A stretch of DNA of 7,901 nt from an uncultured Collinsella sp. (GCA_959020035.1 CAUEQX010000083.1:1-7901); one strand, 5' to 3'; counted from the first letter of the stretch, positions 1-7,171 are shown. The notes: generated by a model from the sequence alone, not told the origin. Made by a program: numbers and translations.

Positions 1-285
1 AGACAGGGCGGAGAGCAGCGGATACTTGTTCTCGTACATGGAGTTTGCTGCAATGGCTTTGGTCAGGAACTCATCGGAGAACTCGTCGCGCAGGTCGAGC
101 ACCTGGCAATCGAGAACGCCCAGGTCGAGCGCCTTCTGCTTCTTGGCATCCAGTCCGGTCTCTTCCTGGCCCACGTTGCCGCAAACACAAACGACATCGA
201 GATTCTTCTCGTCCTGGAGCCACTTGACACATACGGATGTATCAAGACCACCGGAATATGCGAGAACGACTTTTTCCTTGCTCAT
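1..285 (-). CDS. argG: Argininosuccinate synthase, N-terminal 95 residues (cut by the window edge)
   Basis: ArgG joins citrulline and aspartate with ATP to make argininosuccinate, the penultimate step of arginine synthesis, in the cytoplasm. The reading frame begins at the ATG at 285-283 and stays open to base 1, so only the N-terminal nucleotide-binding part is present. The PP-loop ATP-pyrophosphatase motif AYSGGLDTS is at residues 9-17, followed by a conserved VGQ at 38-40 and an NSMYENKYPL segment at 81-90, typical of the family. A full ArgG is about 400 residues, so roughly three quarters of the gene lies beyond the left edge. The start is supported by a GAAAGGAAA Shine-Dalgarno just upstream (about 291-299 on the complement). 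No clear promoter or ArgR operator was recognised in 286-416. The identification is firm. Confidence 0.95.
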   Translation of the reverse strand, partial: MSKEKVVLAYSGGLDTSVCVKWLQDEKNLDVVCVCGNVGQEETGLDAKKQKALDLGVLDCQVLDLRDEFSDEFLTKAIAANSMYENKYPLLSALS

Positions 286-840
286 GGCTGTTTCCTTTCG
301 CCCTTGGTAGCTAGTTAGAACATCGGTCAGTTGCAAGTCATTTCAAGGTCATATACCGTGCGATATCAGGTTAAATAGCAAAAATCAGCACATACATGCC
401 CTAGAAACATGCAGCAATGTCGTGCTTAAAACCCAACGACCTCAAAATGACTCTGTTGGAGCTTTTCGCCCCATGCGGACAGAGACGATTGTTATCGTCG
501 TCGGGAAATTGCGCGCTGGCGTCGGATGGCATTGTCTGCAGTGGTGATGATCTGTACGAACTGCATCTGCCTCTCCTTTCGCTTATCGCCGGGCGCAATT
601 GTTATATCGTAAACGGTACCTTTTCCTCGGTAAGCGGTTGTTTTTCCGTCTCCGTTTTCGATGGTCGCTATATTACGCTAAAGTGCCCGCAGCACAAGCG
701 ACAAATTCAAATTTCTGAAAAGTTTTTTCATTACTTTGTGAAGCGTGGTGCAAACACGCTCCGTTCCTGCGAAAATACGCCCGACTACGAATTGATGGTT
801 ATAACGTCTGAAACAATCTCGAAACGAAAGGCTCGCTTTT
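286..840. other. Lower-GC intergenic stretch between argG and the HAD phosphatase gene
   Basis: This region lies between two divergent genes and is visibly richer in A and T than its surroundings. It must contain the promoters of argG (minus) and of the HAD gene (plus). I could not pick out a convincing paired -35/-10 for either; a TATAAC at 800-805 is a weak -10 candidate for the HAD gene. No tRNA, riboswitch or strong hairpin was recognised. Its only sizeable open frame is the doubtful ORF at 417-881, listed separately. Confidence 0.5.
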
Positions 841-881
841 ATGCAAACTTACGAATCGGACGCCAATATCGGAAACATTAA
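417..881 (+). CDS. Possible hypothetical protein, 154 residues (doubtful)
   Basis: I do not recognise this product. The frame is open from just after a stop at 402-404 to a TAA at 879-881, which is long for an AT-richer stretch. In favour: the middle part (about residues 45-110) alternates hydrophobic and polar residues in a way that could form beta strands, and the C-terminus is basic. Against: no Shine-Dalgarno precedes the ATG at 417 or the in-frame ATG at 447, the protein is rich in Ser and Cys without any pattern I can name, and its end overlaps the ribosome-binding site and first 41 bases of the well-supported HAD gene. It could be a small lineage-specific gene, a decayed gene remnant, or a chance frame over the regulatory region. 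I lean slightly towards not real. Confidence 0.25.
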   Translation: MSCLKPNDLKMTLLELFAPCGQRRLLSSSGNCALASDGIVCSGDDLYELHLPLLSLIAGRNCYIVNGTFSSVSGCFSVSVFDGRYITLKCPQHKRQIQISEKFFHYFVKRGANTLRSCENTPDYELMVITSETISKRKARFYANLRIGRQYRKH

Positions 882-1668
882 GATTCTCGCCGTCGACATG
901 GACAAGACGCTGCTGACCGACGAGCGCGTGCTGCCCCAGGGTCTTGACGAGCGCCTGGACAAGCTCGCCGACGCCGACATCGTATTCTGCCCCGCCAGCG
1001 GACGTCCCGCCCCCAAGCTCGAGGAGATGTTCGAGGGCGTCAAGAACCGCCTCGCCTTTTGTCCCGACAACGGAGCTTGCGTGATCTATCGCGGCAGCTA
1101 TATCTATAAGAGCAATATTGACGTGGAGCTGTATCAGCAGGTCTTGAACCGTGCCTCGGAGGATCCTCGCGCTGTCCCCGTCCTGTGCTGCTTCGACGAG
1201 TTTTACGTGCTTGCCCGCGACCATCAATACCACGACGAGATCAGCGTCTACTACAACACAATCAACTACGTCGACAGCTTTGAGGGCATTGATTTCGAGT
1301 CCAACAAGATTTCGGTCTTCTTCCCCGGCTACGACGCCGAGCCCGCTTTCCGCGAGACCTATAGCCCCGAGTTCTCGGACAAACTCTACGTCACCAACGC
1401 TGGGCGCGAGTGGATTGACTTTATGAACCTGGGCGTCGACAAGGGCGCCGGCGTCGCTCACCTGTGCGAGCACCTGGGCATCGATATTGCCGATGCTGCC
1501 GCCGTGGGCGACACCTACAACGACATCCCCATGCTGGAGCGCGTCGGTCACAGCTTTATCGTGGACAATGCCGAAGAGCACATGAACGCGCATGCCAAGT
1601 GGCGTATTCCGAGCAACAACGACGGGGGCGTACTGACGCTCATCGACGCCATCTTGGCGGCTCGTTAA
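841..1668 (+). CDS. Cof-type HAD-superfamily hydrolase (sugar-phosphate or nucleotide phosphatase-like)
   Basis: This is a 275-residue cytoplasmic phosphatase of the HAD superfamily, Cof/IIB subfamily, whose members dephosphorylate small metabolites such as sugar phosphates, flavin precursors or pyridoxal phosphate. The substrate cannot be read from the sequence. All four catalytic motifs are present: motif I DMDKT at 19-23 (nucleophile Asp19, acid/base Asp21), motif II SGR at 53-55, motif III Lys201, and motif IV GDTYNDIPM at 223-231 with Mg-binding Asp224 and Asp228. The long insert between motifs II and III is the C2 cap typical of IIB enzymes, and PDNGA at 76-80 and the NNDGGVLTLI tail are also Cof-like. 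The start is set by an AAAGG at 827-831 nine bases before the ATG. Length is normal for the family. It appears to be transcribed alone and ends near the repeat element at 1680-1809. Confidence 0.93.
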   Translation: MQTYESDANIGNIKILAVDMDKTLLTDERVLPQGLDERLDKLADADIVFCPASGRPAPKLEEMFEGVKNRLAFCPDNGACVIYRGSYIYKSNIDVELYQQVLNRASEDPRAVPVLCCFDEFYVLARDHQYHDEISVYYNTINYVDSFEGIDFESNKISVFFPGYDAEPAFRETYSPEFSDKLYVTNAGREWIDFMNLGVDKGAGVAHLCEHLGIDIADAAAVGDTYNDIPMLERVGHSFIVDNAEEHMNAHAKWRIPSNNDGGVLTLIDAILAAR

Positions 1669-1679
1669 CGTAACTTGTC

Positions 1680-1809
1680 GGACCTGGCCGGGCGAGGCGG
1701 GTAAGTTTTTCGTTCGGTCAGGTCCTGGGCTCGCTCGGAAAGCACATTAAGTGCTTTCCGGCTCGTGCGGAATCTACGAAAAACTTACCCGCCTCGCCCG
1801 GCCAGGTCC
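1680..1809. repeat. Palindromic element with 34-bp perfect terminal inverted repeats, MITE-like
   Basis: Bases 1680-1713 are the exact reverse complement of 1776-1809 (34 of 34 pairs). The arms start GGACCTGGCCGGGCGAGG and end near GTAAGTTTTTCG. The 62-base centre holds a second perfect 10-bp stem, 1736-1745 with 1751-1760, closing on the loop ATTAA. A third partial copy of the arm tip, CAGGTCCTGGG, is at 1719-1729 (compare CAGGTCCTAGG at 1803-1813). The heptamer ACTTGTC abuts the left arm (1673-1679) and recurs at 1817-1823, seven bases beyond the right arm, which could be a target duplication. There is no ORF inside. It may be a non-autonomous mobile element or a repeated intergenic palindrome. 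As RNA from either strand it would fold into a very stable hairpin and could stop transcription or protect the 3' end of the HAD mRNA. Confidence 0.8.
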
Positions 1810-1875
1810 TAGGTTTACTTGTCTGCCGCCTGGATGGCGTCTTGGCGTCTAGATACTTTGGCTGATTTTTGGAAT

Positions 1876-1916
1876 GAAGGGGGCTCCTTGTTGGCAAGGA
1901 GCCCCCTTCTGCTTTT
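1876..1916. terminator. Strong stem-loop terminator between convergent HAD gene and polA
   Basis: A perfect 15-bp stem, 1876-1890 with 1895-1909, closes on a four-base TTGG loop and contains the GGGGGCTCC / GGAGCCCCC core. On the plus strand it is followed by TGCTTTT (1910-1916), a modest U tract, so it looks best as a terminator for plus-strand transcription arriving from the HAD gene. In the polA direction the hairpin is followed by CATTCC and an A run, not U, so it would be a poor intrinsic terminator for polA, though it may protect the mRNA 3' end. Confidence 0.75.
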
Positions 1917-1943
1917 GGTTACTGTGGGGTTGTTGGTACGTCT

Positions 1944-4694
1944 CTATTTGGCATCGGCCCAGGTTATGCCGGTGCTGGCTTCGGCGATTAGGGGGACGCG
2001 GAGGTCTACTACGTGTTCCATGACGTCGCGGACCATGGCGGTGAGGCGCTCGACTTCGTCGACGGGGCACTCAAAGTCCAATTCATCGTGTACCTGCAGA
2101 ATCATGTGGGCGGCAAAGCCCTCCTCTTCCAGACGGCGGCTTACGCGGGCCATCGCGATCTTGATGATGTCGGCGGCGGTGCCCTGCATGGGATGGTTCA
2201 TGGCCGTGCGCTCGCCAAAGCCGCGGAGTTGCGGGTTTTTGGCCTTGAGCTCCGGAATATGACGACGGCGGCCGTACATGGTCTCGGCGTAGCCCGTCTG
2301 CTTGGCGCGTGCCACCACGTTGTCGAGGAACGTGCGCACGCCCGGGTAGGCCTCGTAGTAGCGGTCGATCATGTCGCGTGCCTCGGCCATCGAGATATGC
2401 AGCGACTGCGACAGGCCGTAGGCCTGCTGGCCATACACGATGCCAAAGTTCACGGCCTTGGCGCGACTGCGCAAGTCGGGCGTTACCTCGGACACCGGCA
2501 CACCAAACACGCGCGCCGCCGTCTCGGCATGGAAGTCCTCGCCCTCGTTAAAGGCGCGCACCAGGTGCTCGTCACCCGAGAGATGTGCCAGCAGACGCAG
2601 CTCGATCTGCGAGTAGTCCACCGCCAAAAAGACGCTTCCCTCGCCTGCCGAAAACGCCGTCTTGACGGTACGACCCAGCTCCGAGCGCGTCGGGATGTTC
2701 TGCAGGTTCGGGTCGCTCGAGGACAGACGCCCCGTTGCCGTGATGGTCTGGTTGTACGTAGTGTGTACGCGACCGTCACCACGGCGTAGCGGGCCCAGCG
2801 TGTCCAGATAGGTGGACTTGATCTTAGACTTCTCACGCCAGTCCAAGATCAGACGCACGATTTCGTGGTCACGCGCAAGGTCGCTCAGCACCTTGGCGTT
2901 GGTCGAATAATAGCCGCGCTTAGTCTTCTTGAGGCCCTTGGTCGGAAGACCCATAACGTCAAACAGCACATGCGAGAGCTGCATGGGACTGCCAATGTTA
3001 AAGGTCTCGTCACCCGCCAGGTCGCGAATGCTGCGCTCAACCTCGGCAATCTGGGTCGCCAGACCCTCAGACAGACTGTGCAGGCGCTCGGGGTCCACGA
3101 GCATGCCCGCGCGCTCCATCTTGGCAAGCACCGGCACAAGCGGCATCTCGATGCCATCGAACACGTTGACGGCGTTCTCGCGGGTCATGCGGTCGCGCAA
3201 CGGCGCCACGAGCGCCAGCATCAGGGCCGCAGTACGGGCGGCAGGCGACGGAGCGTCCTCGCCGGCACCCTCTGCACCGCGCGCCGCAGGCAACGTCATC
3301 TGCAGATAGGTATCGGCCAGATACGCCTCATCAAACTCGGAACGATCGGAATCCAGCAGATAGGCAGCGACCACGGTATCGAAGATACGCGTGGAATCGG
3401 CAGCGAGCGGATCCATGAGCTCGGGCTCAGAGGAATCGATAGGAGAAAGCTCGTGCAGCAGCGCCTTCATGTCCGGACTCGCCACGCGGCCCTCCATAAA
3501 CAGGCGCGCGAGCACGCCGGCAATCACGCCGTGGGCGAAGTTAAAGCCTTCAACCTCAGCCGCCGCACCGCCGTCGCCCTCCTCGAGCGCGAACAGGCCC
3601 TTGGACGTCGCCAGCCACAGCGTGCGTGTCAGCCCAAAGAGCGCGCCCTCTTCCTTGTCGTCGTCCACCACGGCGGCGACCCACTCGCCGGCACCAATCG
3701 CGCGGGAAATCTCAGCCGCAACGGCACCAAGCGCGTCAGCATCGCCCGCGGCTGCGCGAGCCATCGCAGGCATCTCAAACACACTGGAGGCAGCAGCAGC
3801 CCCGCCCTCGCCACCGATCAGTGCCAAGAAACGGTTCTGCATGGCGGTGATACCAAGCGTACCCAGCGCCGCGGAAACCTCATCGGCAGAAAACGCCGGG
3901 AAGGACGTCGCCTCAAACTCGAGCTCCACGGGCGTATCGGTGCGGAGGGTCGCGACCTGGCGGCGCAGCAGCGCGTCTTTTTTAATGATACGGCGGCCAC
4001 CGAGATCTACACTCTCTCCGTCGTCGGCATGTGCGATGACCTCGTCCAGGCTACCGTACTGCGCAATGAGCGCGCTCGCCTTTTTGGGGCCGATGCCCGG
4101 CACGCCGGGGATGTTATCGGACGTGTCGCCCTTCAGACCATAAAAGTCGGGCACGAGCGCCGGCGTGATGCCGTGATACAGATCGTCCACGCTCTCGGGC
4201 GTCATGATCGCCACGTCGGACAGGCCCTTGCGGGTCGAGACCACGTTGACGTGCTCGGTCACGAGCTGATACATATCGCGATCACCGGTCACCAGCAGCA
4301 TGTCACAGCCGGCCTCTTCACCCAGACGCGCCATGGTGCCCAGGATGTCATCGCCTTCCCAGCCCTCGGACTGCAAAATCGGCACGTTGAGCGCGGCGAG
4401 CAGCTCCTTAATCATGGGAAACTGCGCGTGCAGATCGGGGTCCATGGGCGGGCGTTGCGCCTTATACTGCGGCAGCATCTCCATGCGCACGCGCGGTTTG
4501 CCCTTATCAAACGCCACGACCACACCGTCGGGGTTAAAGGCGTCGATCATCTTGAGAAACATGTTCAGAAAGCCAAAGATCGCGTTGGTGGGGCGACCGT
4601 CCGGCGCGTTCATGGTCGGCGGCACGGCGTGGAAGGCGCGATGCATGAGCGAGTTGCCGTCGATAACGGCAAAAGTGCGGCGCTTGTCAGACAT
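1944..4694 (-). CDS. polA: DNA polymerase I, 916 residues; about 18 codons probably replaced by adapter sequence
   Basis: PolA removes RNA primers, fills gaps and serves in excision repair. The 5'-3' exonuclease is at about 1-290: Asp12 in IDGNSLMHRAFHA, Asp63, the EGDD cluster at 113-116, TGDRD with Asp138 and Asp140, and GLKGDTSDNIPG at 187-197 before the helix-hairpin-helix GVPGIGPKKA. Residues about 300-500 occupy the 3'-5' exonuclease position, but I see no DxE motif, so proofreading is probably lost. The polymerase domain has TATGRLSSSDPNLQNIP (652-668), motif A AVDYSQIELR (691-700), motif B with Arg742, Lys746, Phe750 and Tyr754, and motif C QVHDELDFE (867-875). I chose the ATG at 4694 because GAGG lies eight bases upstream; a GTG at 4733 would add 13 residues without a comparable site. 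Residues about 222-239 coincide with Illumina adapter sequence and should not be trusted. The gene is divergent from the M18 peptidase. Confidence 0.96.
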   Translation of the reverse strand: MSDKRRTFAVIDGNSLMHRAFHAVPPTMNAPDGRPTNAIFGFLNMFLKMIDAFNPDGVVVAFDKGKPRVRMEMLPQYKAQRPPMDPDLHAQFPMIKELLAALNVPILQSEGWEGDDILGTMARLGEEAGCDMLLVTGDRDMYQLVTEHVNVVSTRKGLSDVAIMTPESVDDLYHGITPALVPDFYGLKGDTSDNIPGVPGIGPKKASALIAQYGSLDEVIAHADDGESVDLGGRRIIKKDALLRRQVATLRTDTPVELEFEATSFPAFSADEVSAALGTLGITAMQNRFLALIGGEGGAAAASSVFEMPAMARAAAGDADALGAVAAEISRAIGAGEWVAAVVDDDKEEGALFGLTRTLWLATSKGLFALEEGDGGAAAEVEGFNFAHGVIAGVLARLFMEGRVASPDMKALLHELSPIDSSEPELMDPLAADSTRIFDTVVAAYLLDSDRSEFDEAYLADTYLQMTLPAARGAEGAGEDAPSPAARTAALMLALVAPLRDRMTRENAVNVFDGIEMPLVPVLAKMERAGMLVDPERLHSLSEGLATQIAEVERSIRDLAGDETFNIGSPMQLSHVLFDVMGLPTKGLKKTKRGYYSTNAKVLSDLARDHEIVRLILDWREKSKIKSTYLDTLGPLRRGDGRVHTTYNQTITATGRLSSSDPNLQNIPTRSELGRTVKTAFSAGEGSVFLAVDYSQIELRLLAHLSGDEHLVRAFNEGEDFHAETAARVFGVPVSEVTPDLRSRAKAVNFGIVYGQQAYGLSQSLHISMAEARDMIDRYYEAYPGVRTFLDNVVARAKQTGYAETMYGRRRHIPELKAKNPQLRGFGERTAMNHPMQGTAADIIKIAMARVSRRLEEEGFAAHMILQVHDELDFECPVDEVERLTAMVRDVMEHVVDLRVPLIAEASTGITWADAK
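3978..4029 (+). other. Illumina Nextera P5 adapter sequence embedded in polA (assembly artefact)
   Basis: Reading the plus strand: six T (3978-3983), then AATGATACGGCG (3984-3995), G at 3996 where P5 has A, then CCACCGAGATCTACAC (3997-4012). This is the 29-base P5 sequence with one mismatch. Next comes TCTCTCCG (4013-4020), which equals the Nextera i5 index I remember as S511, then TCGTCGGCA (4021-4029), the first nine bases of the Nextera read-1 transposase adapter. In all, 45 of 46 bases fit adapter, index and transposase end in the right order, and the T run fits the flow-cell oligo linker. One plus frame reads FLMIRRPPRSTL, a peptide familiar from contaminated database proteins. Chance identity is not credible. 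In the polA frame it encodes residues about 222-239. Confidence 0.95.
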
Positions 4695-4860
4695 ATTAAA
4701 TACCTCGCTTTGGGCTGGGCACGGTTTGCTCACTCCAGTTTACACGCTCCCCGCCCCGCGGCCACTGCACATCAGGCTTCCCTGCCGCCGCGCGCCCGCG
4801 CGTGATACGATGGCTCACGGTACATCAACCAGCACGATCGATCCGAAAGGAGCCTGCGTT
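4695..4860. promoter_or_regulatory. Divergent promoter region between polA and the M18 aminopeptidase gene
   Basis: The 166 bases between the two divergent starts must carry both promoters. The polA ribosome-binding site (GAGG on the minus strand, about 4703-4706) and the peptidase site AAAGGAG (4846-4852) are clear. A TACGAT at 4805-4810 could be a -10 box for the peptidase, but no good -35 pairs with it, so promoter positions remain uncertain. No operator-like palindrome stood out. Confidence 0.4.
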
Positions 4861-6258
4861 ATGGAGCGTCCCTGCGCATGGAAAAAGTACACGCCACAGC
4901 AGATCGAGGAGCTCGAGGAGCTTTGCCGCGGCTATAAGCAGTTTTTGAGCGAGAACAAGACCGAGCGCCTGTGCGTCAAGACCGGTATCAAGATGGCCGA
5001 GGAGGCGGGATACGTCAATCTGGAGACCGTGATCGCCGAGGGCCGCGAGCTCAAGGCAGGCGACAAGGTGTACGCCGCCAACCACGGCAAAGACCTCATG
5101 CTCGTCAACCTGGGCACCGCCCCGCTCGAGCAGGGATTTAACATCCTGGGTGCTCACGTGGACTCGCCGCGTCTGGACCTTAAGCAGAATCCCGCCTTCG
5201 AGGCCGGCGACATGGCCTACCTCGACACGCACTACTACGGCGGCGTCAAGAGCTACCACTGGGTGGCCTCCCCGCTCGCACTCGTGGGCGTCATCTGCAA
5301 AAAAGACGGCACCACCGTCGACATCAACATCGGCGACAAGGCCGATGACCCGGTCTTTACCATCTCCGACCTGCTGATCCACCTCTCGAGTGAGCAGATG
5401 TCCAAGCCTGCCAAGGATGCCGTCGACGCCGAGATCCTCGACGTGATCGTGGGCGGCCGCCCTGTAAAGTTTGACGAGGACGACAAGGACGCCCCCAAGG
5501 AGCCCGTCAAGCAGATGTTCCTGGACATCCTCAAGGAGCAGTACGGCGTCGAGGAGGAGGACTTCCTCTCCGCCGAAATCGAGGTCGTGCCCGCCGGCCC
5601 GGCCCGCGACATGGGCCTCGACCGCTCCATGATTCTGGGCTATGGCCACGACGACCGCGTCTGCGCCTATCCGTCCATGCTCGCCCAGATCAACGTCGCC
5701 AACGTGGAGCGCACGAGCATCACGCTCATCGTCGACAAGGAGGAAATCGGTTCCGTGGGTGCCACCGGCATGACGAGCCGCTTCTTCGAGAACACCGTCG
5801 CCGAGATCATGGCACTCGCCGGCGAGGATAGCCCGCTGGCCCTGCGCCGCGCGCTCGCCCGCAGCCGCATGCTTTCCTCTGACGTGTCCGCCGGCTTCGA
5901 CCCGGGCTACGCCGGCAAGTTCGAGACCAAGAACGCGGCCTTTATGGGTCGCGGCCTGTGCTTTAACAAGTACACGGGCAGCCGCGGCAAGGGTGGCTCC
6001 AACGACGCCGACGCCGAGTATGTGGCCCTCATCCGCGACATCATGGACGAGGCGGGCGTGGACTTCCAGACCTGCGAGCTCGGTCGCGTCAACGCAGGCG
6101 GCGGCGGCACCATCGCCTACATCATGGCCAAGTACGGTATGAACGTCATCGACTCCGGCGTTGCCGTCCTGTCCATGCACGCCCTGTGGGAGGTCGCCAA
6201 CAAGGCCGACATCTACGAGGCATATCGCGGTTACAAGGCCTTCATCGAGCGAGCCTAA
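4861..6258 (+). CDS. M18 family zinc aminopeptidase (aspartyl aminopeptidase / LAP4-like)
   Basis: A 465-residue cytoplasmic metallopeptidase that removes N-terminal residues from peptides, probably in peptide turnover. M18 enzymes often prefer acidic N-termini, but specificity cannot be read here. Metal-site and catalytic motifs are in family order: GAHVDSPRLDLKQNP at 97-111 (His99, Asp101), HYYGGVKSYHW at 124-134, GYGHDDR at 260-266, DKEEIGS at 292-298 (Glu294/Glu295, catalytic and metal-bridging), SSDVSAGFDP at 339-348, GRVNAGGGGTIA at 408-419, and SMHALWEV at 438-445 with the terminal metal ligand His440. Length matches the bacterial M18 group of about 460 residues. The start is set by AAAGGAG (4846-4852) eight bases before the ATG. 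No signal peptide is visible. It is divergent from polA and followed by an inverted repeat, so it is probably a single-gene transcript. A large antisense ORF over it is a shadow. Confidence 0.95.
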   Translation: MERPCAWKKYTPQQIEELEELCRGYKQFLSENKTERLCVKTGIKMAEEAGYVNLETVIAEGRELKAGDKVYAANHGKDLMLVNLGTAPLEQGFNILGAHVDSPRLDLKQNPAFEAGDMAYLDTHYYGGVKSYHWVASPLALVGVICKKDGTTVDINIGDKADDPVFTISDLLIHLSSEQMSKPAKDAVDAEILDVIVGGRPVKFDEDDKDAPKEPVKQMFLDILKEQYGVEEEDFLSAEIEVVPAGPARDMGLDRSMILGYGHDDRVCAYPSMLAQINVANVERTSITLIVDKEEIGSVGATGMTSRFFENTVAEIMALAGEDSPLALRRALARSRMLSSDVSAGFDPGYAGKFETKNAAFMGRGLCFNKYTGSRGKGGSNDADAEYVALIRDIMDEAGVDFQTCELGRVNAGGGGTIAYIMAKYGMNVIDSGVAVLSMHALWEVANKADIYEAYRGYKAFIERA

Positions 6259-6271
6259 CCAACCCTTCGTC

Positions 6272-6346
6272 AGTTGCGGTGAAATACGGACTAAACTGGC
6301 CCATAAACGGCTAAAACAGACCGTATTCCACCGCAACTTCCTTTTT
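6272..6346 (+). repeat. 18-bp inverted repeat in the M18-yaaA gap, possible terminator or leader hairpin
   Basis: Bases 6272-6289 (AGTTGCGGTGAAATACGG) pair with 6321-6338 over 18 positions with a single mismatch (A6282 against C6328). The arms are separated by 31 bases. The right arm is followed after three bases by five T (6342-6346), so the structure could end the M18 transcript. The yaaA ribosome-binding site GAGGAG begins at 6351, immediately afterwards, so the same hairpin would sit in the yaaA leader if the genes were cotranscribed. The long loop is unusual for an intrinsic terminator. The arms do not resemble those of the element at 1680-1809. Confidence 0.65.
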
Positions 6347-6361
6347 GGCAGAGGAGAGTCC

Positions 6362-7171
6362 ATGCTGCAGGTCATCATTTCGCCCGCCAAGCAGATGCGC
6401 ACGGCCCAAGATGCTTTTGAAGTCCTGGGCATCCCACCCTATGTGCGCGAGACGGCTCGCCTCCACCGCGCACTGCTAGATATCGAGCGGAATGAAGGCA
6501 GCGGCGGCCTGCAGGCGCTGTGGAACGTGAGTGACAAACTGCTGGGGCCTTGCCTCAACGCCCTGCATGAGTTCGGGCCCATCCTGAAAAACGGCAATCT
6601 CGACAATCCCGCACTCGCCCGTCACCTTTCCCCTGCCGTCATGTCCTATCACGGCATTCAATACCAGAGCATGGCGCCCGAGGTGATGGATTCCGCGCAG
6701 CTCACATGGCTGCAAGACCATCTGTGGATCCTCTCGGGCCTTTACGGATGCGTACGCCCCTTTGATGCCGTTGAACCGTATCGACTGGAGATGGGCGCGA
6801 AGCTTGCCGTCGACGATGCCCGAGACCTCTACGCGTTTTGGGGCGACAAGCTCGCACGGGCCATCGCTCCGGCGGGTTCCAATGCTACGATCGTCAATCT
6901 CGCCAGTGCGGAATACGCCAAAGCCATTCTGCCCCGCCTCACCACCGATGTCACGGTCGTCACATGCCTCTTTGGCGAAGGCATCCGCAACGGCAAGCCC
7001 ATCCAGCGCTCAACCGCCAGCAAAAAGGCACGCGGTTCCATGGTGCGCTGGATGGCAGAAAACAAGTTCGAGGATGTAAGCGGGCTCACCGCGTTCGACG
7101 TTGGTTACCGTCACTTTCCCGAGCTTTCAAATAAAAACACTTTGGTCTTCCTGAACGAACAGGCCTTGTAG
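6362..7171 (+). CDS. yaaA: Peroxide stress protein YaaA (UPF0246 / DUF328 family)
   Basis: A 269-residue cytoplasmic protein of the YaaA family. In E. coli the family member is induced by OxyR under hydrogen peroxide and limits free intracellular iron, which lowers Fenton damage to DNA; the exact molecular activity is not settled. Family signatures are clear: ISPAKQM at 6-12 near the N-terminus, LSGLYGCVRPFDAVEPYRLEMGAKL across 124-148, NLASAEYAKAI at 179-189, KKARGSMVRWM at 221-231, and GLTAFDVGYRH at 241-251. Length is close to the 258 residues of E. coli YaaA. The frame is open further upstream into the peptidase gene, but the ATG at 6362 is chosen because GAGGAG (6351-6356) precedes it and the protein then begins in the family's usual way. 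No OxyR or PerR site was recognised. It is convergent with the membrane-protein gene downstream. Confidence 0.93.
   Translation: MLQVIISPAKQMRTAQDAFEVLGIPPYVRETARLHRALLDIERNEGSGGLQALWNVSDKLLGPCLNALHEFGPILKNGNLDNPALARHLSPAVMSYHGIQYQSMAPEVMDSAQLTWLQDHLWILSGLYGCVRPFDAVEPYRLEMGAKLAVDDARDLYAFWGDKLARAIAPAGSNATIVNLASAEYAKAILPRLTTDVTVVTCLFGEGIRNGKPIQRSTASKKARGSMVRWMAENKFEDVSGLTAFDVGYRHFPELSNKNTLVFLNEQAL

Noticed and set aside
483..498. Small hairpin GACGAT / ATCGTC in the lower-GC region
   Set aside because: Six base pairs with no T run and no matching context; not distinguishable from background.
799..1593. Minus-strand open frame of 264 codons opposite the HAD gene
   Set aside because: The plus strand has all four HAD motifs; the antisense frame is a codon-bias shadow.
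2865..4805. Long plus-strand open frame of 646 codons opposite polA
   Set aside because: It is a high-GC shadow of polA. It has no ribosome-binding site or recognisable domain, and it includes translated adapter sequence.
4300..4860. Upstream extension of the M18 frame to 4300
   Set aside because: It would run antisense through the polA start; the ATG at 4861 has an ideal AAAGGAG and matches the family N-terminus.
4825..6432. Minus-strand open frame of 535 codons opposite the M18 peptidase
   Set aside because: The plus strand carries the complete set of M18 motifs with a good ribosome-binding site. The antisense product is a Val/Asp/Gly/His-rich mirror of it with no domain.
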